DNA of 64,000 bases, taken from positions 1 to 64,000 of the forward strand of contig CANLVO010000001.1 in assembly GCA_947494645.1 (NCBI GenBank). The letters are read 5' to 3'. This DNA comes from an uncultured Litoreibacter sp. (GTDB lineage Bacteria > Pseudomonadota > Alphaproteobacteria > Rhodobacterales > Rhodobacteraceae). Below the pieces are notes generated by a model that was not told the DNA's origin, did not search any database, and was given only the letters and a program-made list of their open reading frames with translations. A program made the translations under genes and the position numbers. Below, one piece after another: positions 35,999-44,984 of the stretch (positions are counted from its first letter, which is position 1; each line of letters starts with the position of its first letter).

Positions 35999-36816
35999 GC
36001 AAGTTCACAGCCTCTGATGGCGCAAATCTGCACTATACGGATGAAGGACAAGGCCTGCCGGTCCTCTGCCTCGCGGGCCTCACCCGCAACGGCTCCGACT
36101 TTGATTACGTCGCCCCGCATCTCGACAACACCCGCCTGATCCGTCTCGACTATCGGGGTCGCGGGAAATCTGACTGGTCCGGCCCCGACACCTACACGCT
36201 TCAACGCGAGGGCCTCGATGCGGTCGAGTTGCTCGACCATCTTGGCATAGACAAGGCCGCCATCCTCGGCACCTCGCGCGGCGGCATCATCGCCATGGGG
36301 TTGGCCGCAACGGTAAAGGACCGGCTGATCGGCGTTTGCCTGAACGATATCGGCCCTGAGATTGCGGCCCCCGGGCTGGAGGCCATAAAAGACTACCTCG
36401 GTCGCCGCCCTGCTTTCAAAACCCGCGCCGAAGCCGTCAAAGCCCTCTCGACGCGCCTGCCGGGTTTTGCCAATGTGCCCCAATCCCGCTGGCAAGAAGA
36501 GGCCGACCGCCATTACGTCGAGGACGCCAAAGGCTTGAACTTCAACTACGACCCAGCCTTACGAGACGCCGTTCTGGGAGGCCCGCAAAACCTCAACCCC
36601 GACCTCTGGCCCTTTTTTGACGCGATGGATGGCCTGCCGCTGGCGCTCCTGCGCGGGGCAAACTCGAACCTGCTGACACGCGAGACCGCCGCCAAGATGG
36701 CCGAAAGACGCCCCGACATGCTTTACGCCGAAGTGCCAGACCGTGGCCACGTGCCCTTCCTTGACGAACCCGCGTCGCTGCTCACACTCCATGCTTGGCT
36801 GGAGGAATGCAGATGA
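35995..36816 (+). CDS. Alpha/beta hydrolase
   Basis: The 273-residue product has the alpha/beta-hydrolase layout: DYRGRGKSDW, the nucleophile elbow GTSRGG with the catalytic serine at about residue 95, and a terminal histidine in GHVPFLDEP. It resembles esterases and enol-lactone hydrolases, with no clear substrate. Its start overlaps the dehalogenase stop and its stop overlaps the next start by ATGA, so the unit is translated as one operon. Confidence 0.9.
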   Translation: MSKFTASDGANLHYTDEGQGLPVLCLAGLTRNGSDFDYVAPHLDNTRLIRLDYRGRGKSDWSGPDTYTLQREGLDAVELLDHLGIDKAAILGTSRGGIIAMGLAATVKDRLIGVCLNDIGPEIAAPGLEAIKDYLGRRPAFKTRAEAVKALSTRLPGFANVPQSRWQEEADRHYVEDAKGLNFNYDPALRDAVLGGPQNLNPDLWPFFDAMDGLPLALLRGANSNLLTRETAAKMAERRPDMLYAEVPDRGHVPFLDEPASLLTLHAWLEECR

Positions 36817-37793
36817 ATATCGACATGATCGAGGCGGCAGCCAAGCGCCTCAAAGGCCACGTTCGTGTTACTCCGATGCTGACCTCGCCCTTTCTGGACG
36901 AGATCGCAGGCCGCCGCATCTTCTTGAAAACCGAGGCCCTGCAGCATACCGGCTCCTTTAAATTTCGTGGCGGATGGTCGGCGGTATCCTCGCTTACCGA
37001 CAACGCCCTCAAAGCCGGCGTCATCGCGTTTTCGAGCGGCAATCACGCCCAAGGCGTTGCACTCGCCGCCCGCGAACATGGCACGAGCGCCGTTATCATC
37101 ATGCCCGCCGACGCCCCGCAAATGAAGATCGACAACACCCGCGCTTTAGGGGCCGAAGTCGTTCTTTATGACAGAGGGTCCGAGGACCGCGACACCATCG
37201 GCGCTACTATGTCCCAGGAACGCGGCCTGACGCTGATCAAACCCTTCGACGAGCCCCAGGTCATCGCGGGTCAGGGCACGTGCGGCCTGGAAATCGCGGC
37301 GCAGGCCGAAGAGCTTGGGGTCAATGCCAAGAACGTCCTCATCTGCTGCGGTGGCGGCGGTCTCACCTCCGGTGTCGCGCTGGCGCTGGAAGCCAAAGCC
37401 CCGCATCTCAAAACCCGTCCGGTGGAGCCAGAACGTTTCGACGACGTCACCCGCTCACTGGCCTCTGGAAAGATCGAACGCAACGCGCAAACCTCCGGCT
37501 CCATCTGCGACGCCATCATCACGCCCCAGCCGGGTGATATCACCTTTCCGATCCTCAAACGCCTCTGCGGCCCGGGTCTTGTTGTGCCCGAGGAAGACTG
37601 CCTGCGCGCCATGGCGCTTGCCTTTGCGCGGCTGAAGGTCGTGTTGGAACCGGGCGGTGCAATCGCGCTGGCCGCCGCGCTGTTCCATAATGATCAGGTG
37701 GACGGTGACGACATCATCGCCGTGGCCTCCGGCGGCAATGTGGATGCCGACGTTTTCCAAGACGCCCTCACCAAGTACGGGACCACCCTATGA
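36813..37793 (+). CDS. Threonine/serine dehydratase family (PLP)
   Basis: This 326-residue fold-type II PLP enzyme has the lysine in TGSFKFRGGW (about residue 53), the substrate loop SSGNHAQGVA and a glycine-rich phosphate loop CCGGGGLTSGVAL. Members deaminate threonine or serine, or racemise amino acids, and related enzymes act in hydroxyectoine use. It lacks a regulatory ACT domain, so it is a catabolic-type enzyme. It is coupled by ATGA overlaps to both neighbours. Confidence 0.88.
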   Translation: MNIDMIEAAAKRLKGHVRVTPMLTSPFLDEIAGRRIFLKTEALQHTGSFKFRGGWSAVSSLTDNALKAGVIAFSSGNHAQGVALAAREHGTSAVIIMPADAPQMKIDNTRALGAEVVLYDRGSEDRDTIGATMSQERGLTLIKPFDEPQVIAGQGTCGLEIAAQAEELGVNAKNVLICCGGGGLTSGVALALEAKAPHLKTRPVEPERFDDVTRSLASGKIERNAQTSGSICDAIITPQPGDITFPILKRLCGPGLVVPEEDCLRAMALAFARLKVVLEPGGAIALAAALFHNDQVDGDDIIAVASGGNVDADVFQDALTKYGTTL

Positions 37794-38971
37794 CCGACTT
37801 CACCATTGCCAGCTTCAACGTCAAGAACCTCATCGGCGCCGAGCAGGAATATTACCACTTCCAGCAATACACCGTTGAGGAACACGCCTGGAAAGAGGAC
37901 TGGCTGGCCGACATGCTGGTGCGGCTGAATGCCGACATCGTGGGCTTTCAGGAAATCTTCGAGCTGCCCGCGCTGCAAGCCGTGGTGGACGAGGCCGACC
38001 GTCTCGGGGCCGCCTCCAATGCCGACGTTGTGCCGGACAAATCCAAGCGCTACCGCAAACGCGCGATCTTCCGGAAACTGGCCTACAAAGACTACAGGGA
38101 CGCCAAGATTGCTTTTGCACCCAACGCCAATGATGGTGCACCGGGCGAACGCCGCCCCGGGGTCGCCATCCTGTCGCGTCACGGTTTCGACGGCACGCCA
38201 GAGATCATTCAGGAGCTTTCCCCGGAGCTACAGGTCGACTTCCAAGGTGGCGAGGCGGGGCATTTCAAACTCACCCGCCTGTCTCGCCCCATTCTGAAGG
38301 CCCGGGTGCCGCTCAACGGGCAAACCATCACTGTTTTCAACTGCCACCTCAAATCCAAGCTCGGCGAATTTCATCGACCCGATGGCGCAGATTTCGCGCC
38401 AGAGGCGGACCTCACCCAATACGACCCGGTCGGCCGCGCGCTTGGCGCGCTCAGGGCCGCCACAAGGCGCATGGCAGAGGCCTGGGTCCTGCGCCGCCTT
38501 ATTGTTGAGGAGTTGCAGGCCGGCCACCCCGTCATGGTCTTGGGCGATTTCAACGACAGCGAAAACGCGGTCAGTTCTGAAATCATTGCCGGTGAACGCC
38601 CCTTCAAGAACTACTCATGGATGCTGCGCCACAACGCCAAACATGCCAACGACCGCTACAAAGACGAAGAAAACGACGCCATTCAGGACGCTGTCGACGA
38701 GGTCCGGCTTGAAAGCTGTGAAAAGCTTTTCGTCAAGAAGTCCCTGCGCGACATGGTCTATACCTCCGCCTTTGGCGGCGTCTTCGAGAGTATCGACCAA
38801 ATCCTCGTCTCGCGCCATTTCCGCGAAGGCCCACATCAGATCGGCGAAATGGAATATTTCTCCGTTTTCAACGATCACCTCACAGATGGCTCCCATCCTG
38901 AGGCTCCCTACAACAAGCTGGCCTCAGACCATGGCCAGATCATGGGCCATTTCAAGCTTTGGGACCGCTGA
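37790..38971 (+). CDS. Endonuclease/exonuclease/phosphatase family protein
   Basis: The 393-residue protein has the DNase I/EEP fold signature: IASFNVKNL at the start, ADIVGFQEIFE with the metal glutamate, FNCHLKSKL, the metal site VLGDFNDSE, and the terminal SDHGQIMGHF with the last aspartate and histidine. The substrate could be nucleic acid, a phospholipid or a polyphosphate ester. It has no signal peptide. It is the last gene of the four-gene coupled unit. Confidence 0.88.
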   Translation: MTDFTIASFNVKNLIGAEQEYYHFQQYTVEEHAWKEDWLADMLVRLNADIVGFQEIFELPALQAVVDEADRLGAASNADVVPDKSKRYRKRAIFRKLAYKDYRDAKIAFAPNANDGAPGERRPGVAILSRHGFDGTPEIIQELSPELQVDFQGGEAGHFKLTRLSRPILKARVPLNGQTITVFNCHLKSKLGEFHRPDGADFAPEADLTQYDPVGRALGALRAATRRMAEAWVLRRLIVEELQAGHPVMVLGDFNDSENAVSSEIIAGERPFKNYSWMLRHNAKHANDRYKDEENDAIQDAVDEVRLESCEKLFVKKSLRDMVYTSAFGGVFESIDQILVSRHFREGPHQIGEMEYFSVFNDHLTDGSHPEAPYNKLASDHGQIMGHFKLWDR

Positions 38972-38982
38972 GCCCCAACTGG

Positions 38983-39006
38983 TTTCATCTTGGCGAAAAT
39001 ACTTTC
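38983..39006. repeat. Related gene-end repeat (AGTATTTTCGCCAAGATGAAA)
   Basis: On the minus strand this reads GAAAGTATTTTCGCCAAGAT and then GAAA, a sequence of the Rhodobacterales gene-end type. It lies twelve bases after the stop of the EEP gene, between convergent genes. A palindromic GGGG-rich stretch follows at 39008-39050. Confidence 0.5.
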
Positions 39007-39080
39007 AAGGGGATGCCCCTGCGGCGGGGAGGGAACCTCCCCAAGAGCCGAATAAACCATGTGCAGCGTAAGCTGCCCCG

Positions 39081-40295
39081 TCAGGTTGCGGCCCCTGTCG
39101 GGTTGCGCAGGCTGGATGCGTATATCATCCAGGACACCAGCATAAGCAGCATCGCCAGCAGGAACGGCGCACCGGGTAGGTAAAACCACGTACCATCCCC
39201 GGTGAAGACCCAGAATATCTGCGTCATCACCAATGGGGCCACAATCATTCCGATCGAGTTGATCGAGGCCAAAACCCCCTGCAACTCGCCCTGTTGATTG
39301 TCATCGGCCTTGCCCGACATCACCGCCTGCAGCGCCGGGGCCACCACACCGCCCACAGCCGCCAACGGGGTCAAGGCCAGCAACAGCCACCCGTTCGACA
39401 CCAATCCAATCAGCGTCAGGGTGAAGGCATTGTATAAGAGCCCGAAATACACGGTCTTGCGTTCCCCGAGCCAGCCGATGATGCGCCTGATCAACACGGC
39501 CTGCACCAACGCCGTCGCAATGCCATAAACAGCCAAAGACGCCCCGATCATGCCCGGCGACCAATCAAAATTCGCCGCTGTGTAATAGGCCCAGACCGCC
39601 GGGTAGACCATGTTGGAGATCTGGTAGAAGAAATATACGCCCATCAATGCGGTCAACCCGGGCAGGCGGCTGATATAGTCGAACGCGCCCACGGGGTTAG
39701 CCCTCTCCCAGTCGAACGAGCGTCGCGTTTCGTCGGTCACTGTCTCAGGCAAGACGAAGTAGCCGAACACAAAATTCGCAGCTGTCAAAGCCGCTGCGGC
39801 CCAAAACGGCGCCCGCGGTCCAAGTTCGGCCAACAGCCCGCCAATCACGGGCCCCAACACAAACCCGGCCCCGAACGCGGCTGAGATCAGCCCGAAATTC
39901 TGGGCCTTCTTCTCGCGCGGAGAAATATCGGCCATGAACGCTGCCGCCGTTGAATGGGTGGCCGCTGTGATGCCCCCGATAATGCGCCCGATGATCAGCA
40001 ATGTCATGGTGCCCGCCACGGCCATCAGCACATAATCAAACGCCATCACCGCCAATGAGATCAGCAAGACCGGCCTGCGTCCGAACCGGTCCGACAGATT
40101 GCCCAACGTCGGCGCGAACAAAAACTGCATCGCCGCAAAAATCGCAGACAATATGCCGCCCCACAAAGCGGCTGTCCCGATGCCAATGCCGCGCACTTCC
40201 TGGATCAGGTCGGGCATCACGGGCAGGATCAGCCCGATGCCCATTGCATCCAGCGTCACCGTGATCAGGATGAAGGTGACGGCCTTATTGGGCAT
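39081..40295 (-). CDS. TCR/Tet-family MFS transporter
   Basis: The 404-residue protein has 12 predicted helices and the MFS loop motif LSDRFGRRPVLL between helices 2 and 3. The central stretch IGRIIGGITAATHSTAAAFM and FGLISAAFGAGFVLGPVIGG closely follow the TetA drug-efflux family. The start at MPNKAVTFILI is one base from the pcaB stop. Its position behind pcaD-pcaB suggests transport linked to aromatic catabolism, but the family contains many antibiotic exporters. Confidence 0.88.
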   Translation of the reverse strand: MPNKAVTFILITVTLDAMGIGLILPVMPDLIQEVRGIGIGTAALWGGILSAIFAAMQFLFAPTLGNLSDRFGRRPVLLISLAVMAFDYVLMAVAGTMTLLIIGRIIGGITAATHSTAAAFMADISPREKKAQNFGLISAAFGAGFVLGPVIGGLLAELGPRAPFWAAAALTAANFVFGYFVLPETVTDETRRSFDWERANPVGAFDYISRLPGLTALMGVYFFYQISNMVYPAVWAYYTAANFDWSPGMIGASLAVYGIATALVQAVLIRRIIGWLGERKTVYFGLLYNAFTLTLIGLVSNGWLLLALTPLAAVGGVVAPALQAVMSGKADDNQQGELQGVLASINSIGMIVAPLVMTQIFWVFTGDGTWFYLPGAPFLLAMLLMLVSWMIYASSLRNPTGAAT

Positions 40296-40296
40296 C

Positions 40297-41622
40297 TCAG
40301 GTGCGGACCATGTCGGCGAAGCCACGCGCGTCCGCCGGGGCCAGACCAAGCTGTGCCTCAGGAGAGAACAGCGCCCCCAATCCCGGATCATCCCATTTCG
40401 CGACAGCCGCGTCACGCAGGCTGCCGCCCTCGGCAATCACGCTTTGGCACAGGTCTTTCACCGCCGCCTGCGCGTCGGGGCGCGACATGCGGTCGGTCAG
40501 TGCAAATTGCAACGCCTCGGCGTAGATCAACCCACGCCCGTCATCGAGATTGGCCAGCATGGCGCGGGCGTCGGGTGTCATCTGCCCTGTCAATTCATCG
40601 GCGACCGTCAATGCGCGTCCGACCCCCATGCAGACCTGCCCCAGCGCCATCCATTCGCTCATCCAAGCTGCCGCATCGCGTTGTTGGCGATGGATCGCGG
40701 CCCCCTGGATCGTCGTATTCGCGCCAATGGTGTTCCGCGCCAAAGCGCTCAGCAGCGACGGGGCCACCGGGTTCTGCTTTTGCGGCATGGTCGAGGAGCT
40801 GCCGCCGCCGCCCAATCGCAATTCGCCAATGCCGCTTTGGCTCATCAGCAAGACATCCTCGCCCATCTTCGCCAGAGAGGCGCAGATTTGCGTGGCCCAA
40901 GCTGATAGTCCCGCAATCCCATTCCGCGCGCTGTGCCAACTGGCGTTCCGGTTCCCCAGCCGCAGCTCATCCGCCAGCCTCTGACGCAGCTCAGCCGCCT
41001 TCGGCCCGTAGGCCGCGCCCGTTCCAGCCGCGCCAGACAGCGACACATTCTTGAACCCGAAACTCACGCTGTCGCGCGCGAAGTGTAAACCCCAAAGCGG
41101 CAATCCCCAGCTGGCCACCACCGCACCAAAGCTGGTGGGCGTGGCCACCTGCATCCAGGTGCGGCCCGCCATCGGCAGCTCCGCATGGGCCTCAGCCAGA
41201 TCGGCGAGGGTCCACAACACTGCCTCGAGCCGCTTCTCGATCAAAGCGAATACTTGCCGCAGACGCAGCGCGAGGGCGGTGTCCATGATGTCCTGTGTCG
41301 TGGCTCCCCAATGCAGGTATTGCGCATGTTCCGGCGCTTCCATCGCGGTGCGCATGGCTTTGACCAAGGCGGGGACGGGGATGCCATTCACACCCGTCTC
41401 GGCGGTCAGCCCCGTTGGGTCGACCTGTATCTCCCGGCAGCTGCGTTCGATGAAGGCGGCGGACAGCTCGGGGATAATACCAAGCTGGCCTTGAACTTTG
41501 GCCAAAGCGCCCTCAACCAGCATCATCGCGCGGACCTCGGCGCTGTCTGAAAACAGCGAACCGATCTCTGCGTCATGAAACAGGTCGCGGTAGAGCCCGC
41601 TGTCAAAAGGCGTCACGGCCAT
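40297..41622 (-). CDS. pcaB: 3-carboxy-cis,cis-muconate cycloisomerase
   Basis: PcaB (441 residues) is a fumarase/aspartase superfamily enzyme of the protocatechuate branch of the beta-ketoadipate pathway. The superfamily signature is visible as GSSSTMPQKQNP, with LHWGATTQDIMD before it. The length agrees with PcaB (about 440-450), not with adenylosuccinate lyase. It lies three bases after pcaD, so the two are cotranscribed. Confidence 0.92.
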   Translation of the reverse strand: MAVTPFDSGLYRDLFHDAEIGSLFSDSAEVRAMMLVEGALAKVQGQLGIIPELSAAFIERSCREIQVDPTGLTAETGVNGIPVPALVKAMRTAMEAPEHAQYLHWGATTQDIMDTALALRLRQVFALIEKRLEAVLWTLADLAEAHAELPMAGRTWMQVATPTSFGAVVASWGLPLWGLHFARDSVSFGFKNVSLSGAAGTGAAYGPKAAELRQRLADELRLGNRNASWHSARNGIAGLSAWATQICASLAKMGEDVLLMSQSGIGELRLGGGGSSSTMPQKQNPVAPSLLSALARNTIGANTTIQGAAIHRQQRDAAAWMSEWMALGQVCMGVGRALTVADELTGQMTPDARAMLANLDDGRGLIYAEALQFALTDRMSRPDAQAAVKDLCQSVIAEGGSLRDAAVAKWDDPGLGALFSPEAQLGLAPADARGFADMVRT

Positions 41623-41625
41623 AGG

Positions 41626-42414
41626 TTAAATATGTCCTGTCTCTTTCATGAAGCGGGTCAGCACCTCGGCATATTCTTCGGGCTGCTCAACGCAAGGAAG
41701 GTGCCCGCCGCGCCGGATCAAATGAAACTGGCTGCCCTTGATCAGCTCTTGCGTTTCGCGGAGCAAATCTGGCGGAGTGGCACCGTCCTCGGCCCCCGCA
41801 ATGGCGAGGGTCGGCAGGGTCAGCGCGGCGGTCGTGGTGAAGAAATCCGTTCCTGCAATGGCGTGGCCGCAGCCGATATAGCCATCTGGCTCCGTTGCTG
41901 TCAGCATATCGCGCCATTCCGCAATCTGCGGCGAGCCATGCCACGCTTTTGAGAACCAACGCTCCATCGTGGCATCCGCCACGGCCTCCATGCCGCCTTC
42001 ATTGATCAGGTCGAACCGGCCTTGCCAAATCTCATGCGTGCCAATCTTTGCCGCCGTGTTGGACAGCACCATCGCGCGGACAAGGTCCATGCGTTTGATG
42101 GCAATCCCTTGGGCGACCAGCCCACCCACTGACAGGCCCACGAACATGGCGTCCTTGACGCTCAGATGGTCCATCAGCTGTTCCACTTCGCGCACCATCG
42201 CGCCCATCGTGTAGGGCGGTTTCGGTACGTCCGTCTGCCCATGCCCGCGCATGTCATACCGGATGATGCGCAGCCCCTTAGGCAGCAGATCCATGATCGG
42301 GTCCCACAGGTGCAACGTGGTGCCTAGCGAGTTGGCAAAGACCAACGGCGCGCCGTTCGGATCACCGTCTTCGCGGTAATGCAGCTTGATGTCGTCGAGG
42401 TCGAGAAATGGCAT
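41626..42414 (-). CDS. pcaD: 3-oxoadipate enol-lactonase
   Basis: PcaD (262 residues) opens the enol-lactone ring to give 3-oxoadipate. It is an alpha/beta hydrolase with DMRGHGQTDVP, the nucleophile elbow GLSVGGLVAQG and a terminal catalytic GGHLPCVEQPEEY. The oxyanion segment ANSLGTTLHLW matches PcaD. It heads the minus-strand unit pcaD-pcaB-MFS. The remaining pca genes (pcaG, pcaH, pcaC, pcaQ) are absent from the window. Confidence 0.92.
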   Translation of the reverse strand: MPFLDLDDIKLHYREDGDPNGAPLVFANSLGTTLHLWDPIMDLLPKGLRIIRYDMRGHGQTDVPKPPYTMGAMVREVEQLMDHLSVKDAMFVGLSVGGLVAQGIAIKRMDLVRAMVLSNTAAKIGTHEIWQGRFDLINEGGMEAVADATMERWFSKAWHGSPQIAEWRDMLTATEPDGYIGCGHAIAGTDFFTTTAALTLPTLAIAGAEDGATPPDLLRETQELIKGSQFHLIRRGGHLPCVEQPEEYAEVLTRFMKETGHI

Positions 42415-42559
42415 GACGGTTCCTCCCAGAAGTCAGTCGCCGAAACCTATCCGCGCCCGAAGCGCGGCGCAATCCATGCCGTCGCTGTCGCAAAACCGCT
42501 TGCACCGTGAAAGGCGTCGGTCAAAGGTCGTTTTCGACACGAATTGAAGGACCTGGCCC

Positions 42560-43648
42560 ATGCCCCTCGTAAAAGCCGCTGTTTGCCATGAATTTGGCGC
42601 CCCCCTCGTCATCGAGGAAGTCGAGTTGGCCGCGCCGCTCAAAGGCGAGGTTGAGGTCGAGCTGGAGGCTTGCGCCATCTGCTTTTCCGACCTGTCTTTC
42701 ATCGACGGTGGGTGGGGCGGGACGCTTCCGGCCGTCTATGGCCACGAGGCCGCCGGGCGCATTACGGCACTTGGTGAAGGCGTCACGGATTACGCCGTGG
42801 GCGATGCGGTGCTCGTCACGCTGATCCGCTCCTGCGGCACCTGTATGCCTTGCGCAACGGGCCAGCCGGTTCAATGCGGCACAGGCTATGACCGCGACAA
42901 GGGGCCGTTGAAGACGGCTGAGGGTGGCACCTTGCAACATGGGCTCGCCTGCGGTGCCTTTGCCGAGAAGGCGGTGGTCGACCAGTCCCAAATCGCGCGT
43001 ATCCCGGATGACATGCCAATGGACGCGGCCTCGTTGCTGTCATGCGGTGTCATCACAGGCATGGGCGCGGTGGTGAACACGGCGCAGGTGCGGCCGGGCC
43101 AAAACGTCGTGGTGATCGGTGCGGGCGGCGTGGGCCTGAACGCGATCCAAGGGGCAGCCATTGCGGGTGCTGCGCGGATCATCGCGATGGATGTGTTGGA
43201 AGAAAAGCTGGAGGTCGCCCGCGAGTTCGGGGCCACCGACGGTGTTTTGGCGACGGCTGAAAAGCCGTGGAAGGAGATTGCCAAGATCACCGGTGGCCGC
43301 ATGGCGGATGCGGTGTTTGTCACCGTTGGCGCGATCCCCGCTTTCGAGCAAGGCCTGCGCTATCTGGCGGCGGGCGGCGATATGTATATCGTCGGTATGC
43401 CGCATTCCGGGGCGAAGGCTGAATATGAGCCTGTGATCCTTGGCGCGGTCGGGCAGGGGATGAAGGGGACCAAAATGGGCGACACGGTTTTGCGTCGCGA
43501 CATTCCATGGATGGTGGATTTGTATCAGCAAGGGCGGTTGAAGCTGGACGAGCTGATTTCAGGGCGCTGGTCACTGGATCAGATCAACGAGGCGATTGCC
43601 GACACGCGCACGGGCGCCGCGCGGCGCAACGTGATTGTGTTTAAATGA
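42560..43648 (+). CDS. Zinc-dependent alcohol dehydrogenase
   Basis: This 362-residue medium-chain dehydrogenase has the catalytic zinc ligand in CAICFSD, the GHEAAGRI motif, and all four structural zinc cysteines (CGTCMPCATGQPVQC). The NAD loop is IGAGGVGLNAIQG. It resembles class III-type alcohol or formaldehyde dehydrogenases and acts on an unknown alcohol or aldehyde. It precedes the enolase-superfamily gene on the same strand by about 100 bases, with a repeat element between them. Confidence 0.9.
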   Translation: MPLVKAAVCHEFGAPLVIEEVELAAPLKGEVEVELEACAICFSDLSFIDGGWGGTLPAVYGHEAAGRITALGEGVTDYAVGDAVLVTLIRSCGTCMPCATGQPVQCGTGYDRDKGPLKTAEGGTLQHGLACGAFAEKAVVDQSQIARIPDDMPMDAASLLSCGVITGMGAVVNTAQVRPGQNVVVIGAGGVGLNAIQGAAIAGAARIIAMDVLEEKLEVAREFGATDGVLATAEKPWKEIAKITGGRMADAVFVTVGAIPAFEQGLRYLAAGGDMYIVGMPHSGAKAEYEPVILGAVGQGMKGTKMGDTVLRRDIPWMVDLYQQGRLKLDELISGRWSLDQINEAIADTRTGAARRNVIVFK

Positions 43649-43681
43649 GCGCCTTTGGCGCAATTGACGTCTTGTGCTCTT

Positions 43682-43740
43682 GGAGGGCTTTGCCCTCCGC
43701 CGCACGGGCATCCTCCCAGGATATTTCTGAACATGGGAAG
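43682..43740. repeat. Dispersed repeat copy 2 with hairpin
   Basis: GGAGGGCTTTGCCCTCC (43682-43698) is a hairpin, followed by a CCTCC box and the 22-base repeat at 43719-43740 (GGATATTTC, three variable bases, ACATGGGAAG at the end). The repeat ends 11 bases before the start codon of the next gene. Confidence 0.75.
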
Positions 43741-43751
43741 AGGATGTCTGA

Positions 43752-44984
43752 ATGAAACTGGCGGACCTTGAGACCTTTGTTGTGGCGCCCCCCGCGCCGG
43801 GTTGGGGCGGGCGGTATTGGATTTTCACCAAGCTGACGACGGATGATGGGATTGTCGGCTATGGGGAGGTTTATGCCTCTGCCGTGGCCCCTAATGTGCA
43901 GGTCGCGGTGGTGCGTGATGTGTTTGAACGGCATATGCGAGGCGAAAGCCCCGAGAGCATCGAGAAGATGTTCAGGCGCGCCTATTCGTCGGGCTTTACC
44001 CAGCGTCCTGACCCGACGGTGATGGGAGCGTTTTCCGGGCTTGAAATTGCCTGCTGGGATATTCTGGGCAAAGCCCGTGGACGGCCCGTCTGGGCGCTTT
44101 TGGGCGGAAAGATGAATGACCGGGTGCGGGCCTATACATACCTGTATCCGCTACCGCATCATGATCTCACGGAGTTTTGGTTCTCACCGGATCAAGCGGC
44201 TGAGGCCGCCGTTGCGCGTGTGGAAGAGGGCTACACGGCCGTCAAGTTTGACCCCGCGGGCCCCTACACAATGCGCGGCGGGCATCAGCCTGCGATGAGC
44301 GATATCACCATGTCTTTGGCCTTTTGCAAGGCCATCCGGGAGGCAGTGGGGGACCGTGCGGATCTGTTGTTCGGGACCCATGGGCAGTTCAACACGGCAG
44401 GCGCCATCCGGCTGGGGCAGGCGTTGGAGCCGTATAACCCGCTTTGGTATGAAGAGCCGATCCCGCCGGACAATCTGCTGGAATTCAAGGCCGTGGCCGA
44501 CGCCGTGCGGATCCCCATTGCCACAGGCGAGCGGATGACCACGAAAGCCGAGTTTGCCACCGTATTGCGCACCGGCGGCGCGAAGATCCTGCAACCCGCC
44601 TTGGGCCGCGCGGGTGGCATTTGGGAGATGAAGAAGCTCGCCGCTATCGCCGAGGTGTTCAACGCCGAAATGGCGCCGCATCTGTATGCGGGGCCGGTGG
44701 AGTGGGCGGCCAACATCCATCTGGGCGCGTCGATCCCGAACCTGCTGATGTGCGAGAGCATCGAGACCACGTTTCATGACGATCTGATCGGCGGCACAAT
44801 CCGGGTGGAAAACGGGTACATCACGCCGCCTGAGGCGCCCGGATTGGGGATCAGTTTCAATGAGGAACTCGCCCGTGCGCACCCCTACACCGGGACCGAG
44901 TTGCACCTGCAAATGCAGGAAGACCCCTGCAATTACCAAGGCGGGAACACATTCGCGGGCGGGGCCCCGCCGCTGGAAGACTAG
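43752..44984 (+). CDS. Mandelate racemase/muconate lactonizing enzyme family
   Basis: The 410-residue enolase-superfamily enzyme begins MKLADLETFVVAPPAPGWGG. The usual capping domain is followed by the barrel with YTAVKFDPAG (Lys of a KxK-type position), then HGQFNTAGAIRLG, WYEEPIPPDN and TGERMTTKAEF, which supply metal-binding acids, and a later PHLYAGPVEWAANIHL. The HGQ and GER segments resemble sugar-acid dehydratases of the galactonate/mannonate type, but the specific substrate is uncertain. A GntR gene converges on it, stops overlapping within CTAG. Confidence 0.85.
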   Translation: MKLADLETFVVAPPAPGWGGRYWIFTKLTTDDGIVGYGEVYASAVAPNVQVAVVRDVFERHMRGESPESIEKMFRRAYSSGFTQRPDPTVMGAFSGLEIACWDILGKARGRPVWALLGGKMNDRVRAYTYLYPLPHHDLTEFWFSPDQAAEAAVARVEEGYTAVKFDPAGPYTMRGGHQPAMSDITMSLAFCKAIREAVGDRADLLFGTHGQFNTAGAIRLGQALEPYNPLWYEEPIPPDNLLEFKAVADAVRIPIATGERMTTKAEFATVLRTGGAKILQPALGRAGGIWEMKKLAAIAEVFNAEMAPHLYAGPVEWAANIHLGASIPNLLMCESIETTFHDDLIGGTIRVENGYITPPEAPGLGISFNEELARAHPYTGTELHLQMQEDPCNYQGGNTFAGGAPPLED

